From NCBI RefSeq assembly GCF_023715685.1, contig NZ_JAMBOQ010000002.1, positions 1,054,001 to 1,118,000 of the forward strand: DNA of 64,000 nucleotides, in the 5' to 3' direction. Numbering within the stretch: position 1 is the stretch's first letter; the number at the start of each line of letters is the position of its first letter. Below the pieces are notes generated by a model. That model ran no database searches, had not been told where the DNA came from, and saw nothing but the letters and a program-made list of their open reading frames with translations. This document shows, piece by piece, positions 33,621-41,350 of this stretch. The stretch is from Priestia aryabhattai. GTDB taxonomy: Bacteria > Bacillota > Bacilli > Bacillales > Bacillaceae_H. Position numbers and translations under genes: made by a program.

Positions 33621-34949
33621 ATGTACTTACATGGAACAAGTAAAATTAACAACAGCAATCATTTAGAAATTGGGCAGTGCGATACGGTCGAGCTGAAAAA
33701 ACAATACGGCACTCCCCTATACATCTACGATCAAGAATTAATTGAGACGAAATGCAAGGCCTTCCATTCAGCCTTTCAAAGAAGCGGATTTTCATATCAA
33801 ATCGCCTATGCAGGGAAAGCATTTCTTTGTATGGAAATGGCTAGCCTTTTAACGAAGCTTGATATGTCATTAGATGTGGTCTCAGGAGGCGAATTATTTA
33901 CAGCGCTTGAAGCGGGATATCCAGCTGAACGCATTCATTTTCATGGAAATAACAAAACGATTGAAGAAATTGAAATGGCCCTTGATGCGAATATTGGCTG
34001 TTTTGTTGTGGATAACTTCACCGAACTTGAAGTTTTACATGCCTTAGCAGCTGAGCGCAAACAGCAAGCAGCTATTCTTCTGCGTGTTACTCCAGGGATT
34101 GAAGCCCATACACATGAATATATTATGACCGGACAGGAAGACTCCAAGTTTGGATTTGGTCTTTCCAATGACCAAGCTATGAAAGCAGTAAGTTCTGCAT
34201 TAGAAAAGCCTTACTATGATCTTTTAGGCATTCATTGTCATATTGGTTCGCAAATTTTTGAAGTAGATGGTTTTTCTCGCGCCATTGATATTTTAACTGA
34301 TTTCTTATTCAGTATTCGTGATAAAATGGAATTTGAAGTAAAAGTTTTAAACGTAGGTGGTGGTTTTGGTATTCGTTATACCGAAAGCGACTCTCCTCTT
34401 CCGGTTGAGTATTATGTAGATGCGCTGACAGAAAAGCTAAGCCGCACGTTAACTGAACAGAATTATACCCTTCCGGAAGTCTGGATTGAGCCTGGAAGAA
34501 GCATCGTAGGAGAAGCAGGTACAACGCTTTATACAATTGGCTCAACTAAGGAGATTCCAGGTGTACGCAAATACGTAGGAATTGACGGCGGTATGACCGA
34601 TAATATCCGTCCTGCCCTGTATGATGCAAAGCATGAAGCTGTCTTGGCTAATAGAGTGACGGATAAAAAAGATGAAACAGTATCAATTGCGGGGAAATGC
34701 TGTGAATCAGGAGATATGCTTATTTGGGATATCGATTTACCGCGCGTTAATCAAGGAGATTTATTAGCAGTATCCTCTACAGGTGCCTACAACTATTCAA
34801 TGGCTAGCAATTACAACCGTATTCCGCGCCCTGCTGTTGTATTTGTAAAAAATGGAGAAGCTCGTCTTGCTGTAGAGCGAGAAACATACGAAGATTTGGT
34901 GCGGAAAGATGTAAAGCCAGTCGTTACTACGTATGCAATGAGCAAATGA
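33621..34949 (+). CDS. lysA: Diaminopimelate decarboxylase LysA
   Basis: Protein of 442 residues from the ATG at 33621 (GGAGGG 9 bases upstream); the longer frame is not supported. It closely follows B. subtilis LysA: MYLHGTSKIN, YGTPLYIYD, PLP lysine K66 in IAYAGKAF, LDVVSGGEL, HCHIGSQIF, NVGGGFGIRY, EPGRSIVG, GKCCESGD with the active-site cysteine, and GAYNYSMASNYNR. It catalyses the last step of lysine synthesis, meso-diaminopimelate to lysine. It is under L-box control, opposite in purpose to the kamA island 20 kb away. Confidence 0.96.
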   Translation: MYLHGTSKINNSNHLEIGQCDTVELKKQYGTPLYIYDQELIETKCKAFHSAFQRSGFSYQIAYAGKAFLCMEMASLLTKLDMSLDVVSGGELFTALEAGYPAERIHFHGNNKTIEEIEMALDANIGCFVVDNFTELEVLHALAAERKQQAAILLRVTPGIEAHTHEYIMTGQEDSKFGFGLSNDQAMKAVSSALEKPYYDLLGIHCHIGSQIFEVDGFSRAIDILTDFLFSIRDKMEFEVKVLNVGGGFGIRYTESDSPLPVEYYVDALTEKLSRTLTEQNYTLPEVWIEPGRSIVGEAGTTLYTIGSTKEIPGVRKYVGIDGGMTDNIRPALYDAKHEAVLANRVTDKKDETVSIAGKCCESGDMLIWDIDLPRVNQGDLLAVSSTGAYNYSMASNYNRIPRPAVVFVKNGEARLAVERETYEDLVRKDVKPVVTTYAMSK

Positions 34950-35001
34950 TAGCTGTTCTTGCGTAGTAAAGAAGCTATTGTTGTTTGGAGGAAATCTAAC
35001 T

Positions 35002-36264
35002 ATGATTTTAAGTGTATTTAAAACGTACAGATCATCGCTTATTCTGCTTCTCGCTATTTTAATTGGCGGGATAGCAGGATATGCTATCGGGCCCGATGTG
35101 GCAGTCGTAAAGCCCTTTGGTGATTTGTTTCTTAATTTAATGTTCATGATTATCGTTCCCCTTGTCTTTTTTAGTGTTGCTTCGGCGATTGCAAACATGA
35201 ACGAAATGAAACGTCTTGGTAAAATTATGCTAGGTATTGCTGTTGTGTTTGTCGCCACTGCTGCTGTTTCAGCCGTTCTAGGCTTTTTAGGCGCATCCCT
35301 TTACAATCCGTTAAACAACGTAGATACTTCTGCCATTAAAGAATTAATGGGTGACAGTGAAAATACAGCTGAAAAAATGACGCTTTTAAATCAGCTTGTT
35401 AGTACATTTACTGTACCTGATTTTGTTCATTTATTTTCGAAAGAGCATATTTTACAATTAATTGTCTTTGCCGTCATTTTCGGTATTGCTACAACGATGG
35501 CTGGTAAAAAAGGACAGCCTATGGCGAAATTTCTGACTTCGGGTCAAGAAGTATCGATGAAGGTCGTTAAAATTGTGATGTACTATGCCCCAATTGGTTT
35601 AGGATGCTATTTTGCTACTGTAGTAGGAGAACTTGGACCAAAGATCTTACAAGGGTACGCTAGAGCATTTATTCTTTACTTATTAATTGCAATCGTTTAC
35701 TATTTCGGTTTCTTTACGCTATACGCATGGATTGCTGGCGGTAAAGCAGGAATTAAGCTGTTCTGGAAAAATGCAGCCGCTCCTTCTATCACAGCTATTG
35801 CTACCTGTTCTTCTGCTGCATCTATTCCAGTCAATTTAGATGCAACAAAGAAAATGGGTGTGCCAATGGATATTGCTGAAACGGTGATTCCATTAGGAGC
35901 AAACACGCATAAAGATGGTTCTGTTATCGGTGGTATTCTAAAAATTGTTTTCTTATTCAGTTTGTTTGGCAAAGATATGACATCTGCTACGAGCATTTTA
36001 AGTATTTTAGGCGTAGCCTTTTTAGTTGGGGCTGTGATGGGAGCGATTCCTGGAGGCGGTATGATTGGCGAAATGTTAATTATTACGATTTATGGATTTT
36101 CGCCGGAAGTCCTACCCATCATTGCTGTCATTTCCACGATTATTGACGCCCCTGCTACGCTCTTAAACAGTACGGGAAATACAGTAACAGCGATGCTTGT
36201 TACAAGGTTTACAGAAGGAAAAGACTGGATTAACAAAATTATCACTACAGATAAAGTCGCCTAG
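35002..36264 (+). CDS. Dicarboxylate/amino acid:cation symporter (DAACS family)
   Basis: Membrane protein of 420 residues with eight or more hydrophobic segments and the DAACS hairpin motif: ATCSSAASIPVNLDATKKMGVP near the middle (serine-rich loop) and GANTHKDGSVIGG and DAPATLLNSTGNT later, which hold the substrate and sodium sites in GltPh-type transporters. The start at 35002 follows GGAGG. It is 52 bases after lysA with no terminator between, so it lies in the same lysine-riboswitch operon. Such carriers usually move glutamate, aspartate or C4-dicarboxylates; a lysine-related substrate is possible here because of the regulation. Confidence 0.88.
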   Translation: MILSVFKTYRSSLILLLAILIGGIAGYAIGPDVAVVKPFGDLFLNLMFMIIVPLVFFSVASAIANMNEMKRLGKIMLGIAVVFVATAAVSAVLGFLGASLYNPLNNVDTSAIKELMGDSENTAEKMTLLNQLVSTFTVPDFVHLFSKEHILQLIVFAVIFGIATTMAGKKGQPMAKFLTSGQEVSMKVVKIVMYYAPIGLGCYFATVVGELGPKILQGYARAFILYLLIAIVYYFGFFTLYAWIAGGKAGIKLFWKNAAAPSITAIATCSSAASIPVNLDATKKMGVPMDIAETVIPLGANTHKDGSVIGGILKIVFLFSLFGKDMTSATSILSILGVAFLVGAVMGAIPGGGMIGEMLIITIYGFSPEVLPIIAVISTIIDAPATLLNSTGNTVTAMLVTRFTEGKDWINKIITTDKVA

Positions 36265-36266
36265 TG

Positions 36267-36312
36267 AAAAAGCCAAGGGAAAAGCCTTAATGACTCTCCC
36301 TTGGCTTTTTTC
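36267..36312 (+). terminator. Terminator of the lysA operon
   Basis: Stem AAAAAGCCAAGGGA / TCCCTTGGCTTTTT with a 16-base loop and a T tract, two bases past the transporter stop. Confidence 0.9.
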
Positions 36313-36336
36313 GTATGTAGCAATATCGATAGCAAT

Positions 36337-36365
36337 GTATAAAGCATGCAAATACGCACATTCTA
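36337..36365 (+). promoter_or_regulatory. Candidate sigma-G (forespore) promoter
   Basis: GTATA (36337-36341), exactly 17 bases, CATTCTA (36359-36365). Both boxes match the sigma-G pattern (-35 GHATR, -10 CATNHTA). It is followed 37 bases later by the start of a 44-residue hydrophilic peptide gene. Confidence 0.5.
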
Positions 36366-36402
36366 TAGGTATGTTTCATAACCGGACTGGAGGTGTCGTC
36401 TA

Positions 36403-36537
36403 ATGAGTAACGCTGCAGGAGGTTCAAAGAAGAATCAACCGAATGATGCGAATCACGTAAGCGCAGAAACAAAAGCTTATCAAAAACGTCTCACTGAGCA
36501 AAACAAACAAGAGCATCAGGCTGAAGAGCGAAAATAA
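36403..36537 (+). CDS. Small hydrophilic peptide, probably forespore-expressed
   Basis: 44-residue peptide MSNAAGGSKKNQPNDANH... ending EHQAEERK; very rich in Lys, Gln, Asn and Glu and without hydrophobic stretches. GGAGGTG lies 7 bases before the ATG, a perfect 18-base terminator stem starts at its stop codon and a sigma-G-like promoter precedes it. Composition and promoter suggest a minor small acid-soluble spore protein, but I do not recognise a named family. Confidence 0.65.
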   Translation: MSNAAGGSKKNQPNDANHVSAETKAYQKRLTEQNKQEHQAEERK

Positions 36538-36595
36538 AATTACGTCAAAGAATGCAGAGTCTGTAACAAGCGTTCTTTGACGTAATTTTATTTTC
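36535..36595 (+). terminator. Terminator of the small peptide gene
   Basis: Perfect inverted repeat of 18 bases, TAAAATTACGTCAAAGAA / TTCTTTGACGTAATTTTA, with a 20-base loop, followed by TTTTC. It overlaps the stop codon. Confidence 0.85.
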
Positions 36596-36764
36596 AAACG
36601 AAGCTCCATAACACCGCTCGTTATAAGTATATCGTACAACCTCCTTTCGCATTTTTACATATTCTATTAATAGGTTTGTAAAAATCAATTTCGACAGAAA
36701 CTTTAGTTCATTTCTTTTCCCTGTTTTTATTCATTAGATGTATCTTCCCTTTTTAATCAGCGCA

Positions 36765-36793
36765 TTTACAGTAAATAATTTAATGGTTAAAAT
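36765..36793 (+). promoter_or_regulatory. Sigma-A-like promoter of the LysR gene
   Basis: TTTACA (36765-36770), 17 bases, TAAAAT (36788-36793), about 46 bases before the LysR start. The stretch 36596-36764 upstream of it holds nothing else I can identify. Confidence 0.5.
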
Positions 36794-36839
36794 AAAGAGT
36801 AAAGAAAAAGGATAAGCAGTTGCAGAAATGGAGTTTCAC

Positions 36840-37751
36840 ATGGAAATCAGAGACTTAGAATACTTTATAGAGGTAGCGAACCATAAAAATTTCACAAAGG
36901 CAGCGCTGCAAGTTCATTTGTCACAAACGGCTTTAAGTAAAGCCGTCAAAAAAGTAGAAAATGAACTTGGATTTGAGCTTCTTGATCGTTCGACAAGAGA
37001 ATTAAAGCTAACCGATGCAGGAGAGGTTGTGTATCACCAGGCAACGAAAGCTCTGTACGTGTTAAAAGACATGCCTCACTTGTTGGGCGATTTAATGAAC
37101 TTGCAAACAGGGCAAATCAAGATGGGAGTCCCTCCGCTCATCGGGACCTTGTTTTTCCCGAAGATTGCAAAAGCATTTAATGAACAATACCCTAAAGTAT
37201 CTCTAGAGCTTATTGAATTTGGAGCAAAAAAAATTGAAGCACTTGTAGAAGAGGCCGGTGTAGATATGGGGATTGTTATGCTTCCTCTCACAAGCGGTCA
37301 TGATGATCATTTTCACGTATACCCGTTCGTTAAGGAAAGATTCCTTTTATACGCGCATAAAAACCATCCTTTAGCGAAACGTTCTTCCGTTTGGATGAAA
37401 GAACTGGAACACGAAAAATTTATTATGTTCAGTGAAGAATTTACGCTGCACGACCGGTTAATCCAAGATGCTTTAAAATCAGGATTTATGCCTTCCATAG
37501 CGTATAAAAGTTCTCAATGGGATTTAATTATTGAATTAACAGCAGCAGAATTAGGTATTGCTATTTTACCCGAATCGCTTTATGCCAAAGTGCAGGATCC
37601 CAATATTATTACGGTACCTATTGCAGATCCAAAAATGATGTGGGAACTTGGAATTATTCTGTTAAAAGAACGCTACAGTTCATTTGCTGTAAGAGAGCTG
37701 ATTAGTTTTTTAACAGAAAAACTAATGACAAATAAGTTGGACGCAAATTAA
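36840..37751 (+). CDS. LysR-family transcriptional regulator
   Basis: Regulator of 303 residues. The N-terminal winged helix reads MEIRDLEYFIEVANHKNFTKAALQVHLSQTALSKAVKKVENELGFELLDRS, followed by a linker helix and the LysR substrate domain (GVPPLIGTLFFPKIAKAF...). It resembles B. subtilis YwbI/CidR and CitR-like proteins. The target is unclear: it is convergent with the O-methyltransferase gene and has no divergent partner. The start at 36840 is favoured over 36828 because the LysR fold begins there. Confidence 0.9.
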   Translation: MEIRDLEYFIEVANHKNFTKAALQVHLSQTALSKAVKKVENELGFELLDRSTRELKLTDAGEVVYHQATKALYVLKDMPHLLGDLMNLQTGQIKMGVPPLIGTLFFPKIAKAFNEQYPKVSLELIEFGAKKIEALVEEAGVDMGIVMLPLTSGHDDHFHVYPFVKERFLLYAHKNHPLAKRSSVWMKELEHEKFIMFSEEFTLHDRLIQDALKSGFMPSIAYKSSQWDLIIELTAAELGIAILPESLYAKVQDPNIITVPIADPKMMWELGIILLKERYSSFAVRELISFLTEKLMTNKLDAN

Positions 37752-37753
37752 AC

Positions 37754-37784
37754 AAAACCCTCTTTTTACAGAAGAGGGTTTTTT
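37754..37784. terminator. Bidirectional terminator
   Basis: AAAACCCTCTT / AAGAGGGTTTT with a 6-base loop and a T tract between the convergent LysR and O-methyltransferase genes. Confidence 0.88.
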
Positions 37785-37799
37785 CGTATATAAATTCTG

Positions 37800-38468
37800 T
37801 CATTCAACAATTCCTAAAATGAATCCATCATAGCCTTTGCTTCCAACGGTTTGTATCGCCGTGGCGCTGATTCTTTTTTCTTTAGCTAGAGAATTCATAA
37901 ATTGACGAATTCCCTTTACATTTTCATCTTCACTTTCTGAATTCACCACATGCCCTTGACGAACAACATTATCACAAATAATCAAACTTCCTTTTTTAGA
38001 TAATTCTAGAGCCCACTTTAAGTAATTTGGGTTATTCGGCTTATCAGCATCAATAAAGATAATATCAAACGGATCTGTTCCCTTCTCCTTTAACACAGCT
38101 AATGTATCAAGGCCGGGTCCGACAATGACTTCTACTAAGTGACTTACTCCCGCTCTTTTTAAATTAGCTCTTGCTACTTCTGCATGCTGAGCGCTTAATT
38201 CCAGCGTAATAAGCTGCCCATCTTTCGGAAGAGCTCTGGCTAGCCAAATGGTACTGTACCCTCCAAGAGTACCAATTTCTAAAATGCGTTTAGCTCCTTT
38301 TAACGTAGCTAACAAATGCAGAAACTTCCCTTGACTAGGAGATACGTCGATGGCAGGTAATCCAGCCTCTTGATTTGCCTTCAATACCTCATCAAGAATA
38401 GGGTCTGATCCAATGAGTTTATTGTTCATATAGAGATCTACTTCGTTCCAAATTTCATATATAGACAT
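37800..38468 (-). CDS. SAM-dependent O-methyltransferase (caffeoyl-CoA type)
   Basis: Protein of 222 residues of the class related to catechol and caffeoyl-CoA O-methyltransferases. The SAM site is RILEIGTLGGYSTIWLARAL near residue 57; ITLELSAQHAEVARANL, FIDADKPNN with the metal-binding aspartate, and ICDNVVRQGHV follow in family order. The start at 38468 has GGAGG 8 bases upstream; the earlier ATGs overlap that site. The natural substrate is unknown. Confidence 0.88.
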   Translation of the reverse strand: MSIYEIWNEVDLYMNNKLIGSDPILDEVLKANQEAGLPAIDVSPSQGKFLHLLATLKGAKRILEIGTLGGYSTIWLARALPKDGQLITLELSAQHAEVARANLKRAGVSHLVEVIVGPGLDTLAVLKEKGTDPFDIIFIDADKPNNPNYLKWALELSKKGSLIICDNVVRQGHVVNSESEDENVKGIRQFMNSLAKEKRISATAIQTVGSKGYDGFILGIVE

Positions 38469-38615
38469 GTCCATACTCCTCCACATAACTGATAAAGGCT
38501 TTATCGTTATTTAAACAATAATACAACTTATGGCAATAATTGTTCGTATATAAATGTGTTCTATCTCTCTAATAAACTATCCTGCTCGCTCTCAAAAAGA
38601 ATTGTCATATATCCA

Positions 38616-38647
38616 TAAAAAAAAGACCTTCTAGCAGGTCCTTTTTA
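38616..38647. terminator. Terminator after the pentapeptide-repeat gene
   Basis: Stem GACCT / AGGTC flanked by A7 and T5 tracts; acts for the minus-strand pentapeptide gene and could act in both directions. Confidence 0.7.
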
Positions 38648-38650
38648 TCT

Positions 38651-39370
38651 TTAAATAACCGTAACTTTACTGAGATCTATCTTTGCACTCTTTAAAAAGT
38701 TATATGTCAATTTATCCATTTTTGCACCTTCGAAAACAGATTTCTTCAAATCTGATCCTCGAAACTGTACATTCAGCAAAGTTGCGTTGCGAAATGAGGC
38801 TTTTTTTAATGATACTCCTTCAAAGATTGTTCCGTTAAATGTTTCTCCGTCAAATACAATTTCTGTTAAATTACATTGCTTAAAGTACGTATTATCATAG
38901 ATACAGTCTTTAAAATTGGCATGTTTAAAATTTGCCCATTTAAATTGTACGCCTGTCAAATTAGCATGATGAAATATTGCCTTCGTTAAATTGCTGCTTT
39001 TAAACATGCTGTCTGTAAGGTCTGCGTAACTAAAATCAGATTCATTTAAATTACTTGCATTAAATTTTCCTTTATACACCGATACAGAACGAAAATCAGA
39101 TTTTGTAAGCTCGGTCTTTGAAAAATCCATAGGAACGGTTTGCTTCAATTCCTTTGTGGCTACATTCATTGATTCAATCAGTTCTGTGATATCACCAATA
39201 GAATTGATTGTCATATAATAAGCCTGTTCCTCACTGTTTCCATCTTTTTTGTAGTCTGTAAACTTTTCCTGCAAGTTCTGTGAAAGTTCTTCTTCTAAAT
39301 CTTGAACATTTTTTACATCCTGATAAGGAGCCAAAATGTTATGCACATGATTTTTTATTTTTTCGTTCAT
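38651..39370 (-). CDS. Pentapeptide-repeat protein with N-terminal HAAS-like domain
   Basis: Protein of 239 residues. Residues 1-70 look like the HAAS/DUF1700 helical module (LEEELSQNLQEKFTDYKKDGNSEEQAYYMTINSIGD) usually paired with PadR regulators. Residues 78-235 are about 25 A(D/N)LxX pentapeptide repeats such as FNASNLNESDFSYADLTDSMFKSSNL, expected to form a right-handed beta-helix. It follows the PadR gene by 18 bases. Pentapeptide proteins can mimic DNA (gyrase protection) or simply scaffold; nothing here distinguishes these. No membrane segment is present, unlike most HAAS proteins. Confidence 0.8.
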   Translation of the reverse strand: MNEKIKNHVHNILAPYQDVKNVQDLEEELSQNLQEKFTDYKKDGNSEEQAYYMTINSIGDITELIESMNVATKELKQTVPMDFSKTELTKSDFRSVSVYKGKFNASNLNESDFSYADLTDSMFKSSNLTKAIFHHANLTGVQFKWANFKHANFKDCIYDNTYFKQCNLTEIVFDGETFNGTIFEGVSLKKASFRNATLLNVQFRGSDLKKSVFEGAKMDKLTYNFLKSAKIDLSKVTVI

Positions 39371-39388
39371 TTATAACATCATCCTTTC

Positions 39389-39718
39389 TTACAACAACAA
39401 ATCAATAATCTTTTTCGCTTGCTCCCAGTTTTCTTTGTTTTGTTTATATATGCTTTTTCCTTGTTCTGTAATTTTATAATATTTTCTGCGACCGCCTTGT
39501 ACAGCATCTCCCCAGTAAGAAAGAATATGTCCATCCTTTTCTAGACGCTTTAAGCTTGAATACATTGTGGCTTCTTTTAATTCATACTGCTCTTTAGAGT
39601 GGGTATAAATAAGCTTACTAATTTCATAACCATACTTATCGCCACTGAGAAGTAATTTCAAAATCATTGTATCTGTATGTCCCCGAAGTAAATCTGAAGA
39701 CATTTTTGCATATACCAA
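39389..39718 (-). CDS. PadR-family regulator
   Basis: Winged-helix regulator of 109 residues: MILKLLLSGDKYGYEISKLI, LKEATMYSSLKRLEKDGHI, and WGDAVQGGRRKYYKITEQGK with the wing. A TTG start at 39718 is likely because GAGGTGAT lies 5 bases upstream; the first ATG is 15 bases later. It is co-transcribed with the HAAS pentapeptide protein, a common PadR-HAAS pairing that suggests autoregulation of the two genes. Confidence 0.88.
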   Translation of the reverse strand: MVYAKMSSDLLRGHTDTMILKLLLSGDKYGYEISKLIYTHSKEQYELKEATMYSSLKRLEKDGHILSYWGDAVQGGRRKYYKITEQGKSIYKQNKENWEQAKKIIDLLL

Positions 39719-39834
39719 AGTATCACCTCTTTATGTATAATTTAAATCATATTACTATGACAGTCAAGGTATTATATTTAATAAAATACATTAATCTATA
39801 ATTGAACATATATGTAAACAGCTCAATCAGTAGA

Positions 39835-39867
39835 AAATAGCCGATACGTTTCTACCGGCTATTTTTT
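39835..39867. terminator. Terminator between the GNAT gene and the PadR upstream region
   Basis: AAAATAGCC / GGCTATTTT with a 13-base loop; placed just past the stop of the GNAT gene, T tracts on both sides. Confidence 0.78.
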
Positions 39868-39880
39868 AGAACGCATCTTA

Positions 39881-40456
39881 TTATTCGTTATGACTAGGCT
39901 TAAATACTATCGGTATACGTTCTGTTGCTATTTTCCAAATCATGTGATGATATCCTTTGCTCCAGTAATCTTTTACTAAATAATGTGGTTCTCCAAATGT
40001 TTTTTTCCATACTTTCTGAGCATTCTTGTATCCGCTGTCCAAACAAATTTTTTTAATTTCTCTGCTTTGAAGCGTAAGCAACATAATATGTAAAAGCAGT
40101 GTCCCTACACCTTTTCTTTGGTAATTTGGATGAACAAAAACTGTGCCGATTTCAATCCATCCTTGCAGCTCCCCTTTTGTACACGCCGTAATTAATTCAC
40201 TAACAGGACCATATTCAATACAACCAATAATCTTATTGGTGCACGTATCTATCGCGAGCCAAAAGAATCGATGTTTTCCGTTGCTATTAAGGTCGCATTT
40301 TAAATATTGTCTTTTACTTTCAATTTCTATTTGTATATCGTTCATCATGTCAGATAAGCCTTCCTTATGAAAAGTATCTGTAATCACTTCACTAAAAAGT
40401 TCGTGGAGTTCTGCGCTATCTTCTATTTTTGGTCTTCTTATTTCAATATTATACAA
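39881..40456 (-). CDS. GNAT family N-acetyltransferase
   Basis: Protein of 191 residues. IGTVFVHPNYQRKGVGTLLLHIML near residues 107-130 is the acetyl-CoA loop (Q-R-K-G-V-G), and the C-terminal part is variable. The N-terminus, IRRPKIEDSAELHELFSEVI, is a common GNAT opening. Substrate unknown. Own terminator downstream; no evident partners. Confidence 0.82.
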   Translation of the reverse strand: MYNIEIRRPKIEDSAELHELFSEVITDTFHKEGLSDMMNDIQIEIESKRQYLKCDLNSNGKHRFFWLAIDTCTNKIIGCIEYGPVSELITACTKGELQGWIEIGTVFVHPNYQRKGVGTLLLHIMLLTLQSREIKKICLDSGYKNAQKVWKKTFGEPHYLVKDYWSKGYHHMIWKIATERIPIVFKPSHNE

Positions 40457-40560
40457 TGTTCATTCCTCCTGATTATTTCACGGCAGAATATGAAGTTTTA
40501 CCTTTATTATTTATCAATATATGTTGATAATCCTTTTCTCTTTCTACAGTTTTTCCAACA

Positions 40561-40596
40561 AAAAAGTACGAGAAGCTTTGAGTTCTCGTACTTTTT
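40561..40596. terminator. Terminator of the hypothetical protein gene
   Basis: Perfect 14-base stem AAAAAGTACGAGAA / TTCTCGTACTTTTT with an 8-base loop. Confidence 0.85.
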
Positions 40597-40630
40597 ATAA
40601 CGTGGATTCTACTTTTTCTATTGGGAACTG

Positions 40631-41110
40631 TTAATACTGATTCACAAAGCTCTGTATTTTACATACGAAGTCAGAAAGATCCTCCTTTATTTCTTTATCC
40701 TCTGTTTTCTCTACTTGCTCTTGTATAGCGTCAATCATTAAGCGTGCTTTTTTAGGATCTATAGACGCCTGTTGATTGCTATTGTTTGATAGACTCTTCA
40801 AAATTTGATTAGTCATTTTGTTTTTATCATGAATATAAAATAACATTTGAGGAACTTGATTAATTAACAGATTTACGTATCTACGAAACTCCTCTATCTC
40901 ATATAATTCTTTTGAATTACCTTTAAAGCCATCGACTGAAAGCATAAGACTTTGGTAGCCTTTATCACTGCGTTGATTAAGTGCTTTAATAACTTTTAAA
41001 AACCGATCGAACTTTAAATAACGTATTTCGTCTTTCTTTAATTCTAAAAATTCAATTTCTCCTTTTTCCAAAAAGGGATCCTTGATAAGACTATTATCAT
41101 TCATATACAT
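40631..41110 (-). CDS. Hypothetical protein, helical
   Basis: Protein of 159 residues that I do not recognise. It is charged and predicted mostly helical, with a middle stretch RRYVNLLINQVPQMLFYIHDKNKMT and an acidic C-terminal helix. No signal peptide or membrane segment. It has a ribosome binding site (GGGAGAG) and its own terminator, so it is probably a real gene. The 240 bases upstream to the PepD-like gene contain no further gene. Confidence 0.65.
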   Translation of the reverse strand: MYMNDNSLIKDPFLEKGEIEFLELKKDEIRYLKFDRFLKVIKALNQRSDKGYQSLMLSVDGFKGNSKELYEIEEFRRYVNLLINQVPQMLFYIHDKNKMTNQILKSLSNNSNQQASIDPKKARLMIDAIQEQVEKTEDKEIKEDLSDFVCKIQSFVNQY

Positions 41111-41294
41111 TCTCTCCCTACTAATTTATTAGTTGCAGAGCTTGTTCTGAATTCATTTGTCTATCGTTTTAGTAATGTTTACCTCTTTTAGGGGCGTTTT
41201 AAAACCTTTATTTGTAAAACGCTTACATAAATGTTCTCAATTGCCTATCGTTTTGACGGCACCCTGCTTATTACGAGCTGATAAATGACGAATG

Positions 41295-41324
41295 AAAAAG
41301 AGCTCCTTTACAGAAGCTCTTTTT
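41295..41324 (-). terminator. Terminator of the PepD-like gene
   Basis: AAAAAGAGCT / AGCTCTTTTT with a 10-base loop, 27 bases past the stop. Confidence 0.8.
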
Positions 41325-41350
41325 AAAAAATTATAGGGATGCTGATAACT

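Noticed and set aside
34797..35258. Minus-strand frame of 153 codons across the end of lysA and the symporter
   Set aside because: Opposite two well-supported genes; product has no recognisable features.
41214..41228. cre-like TGTAAAACGCTTACA downstream of the PepD-like gene
   Set aside because: Spacing of the half sites is one base too long and it is far from any start of transcription.
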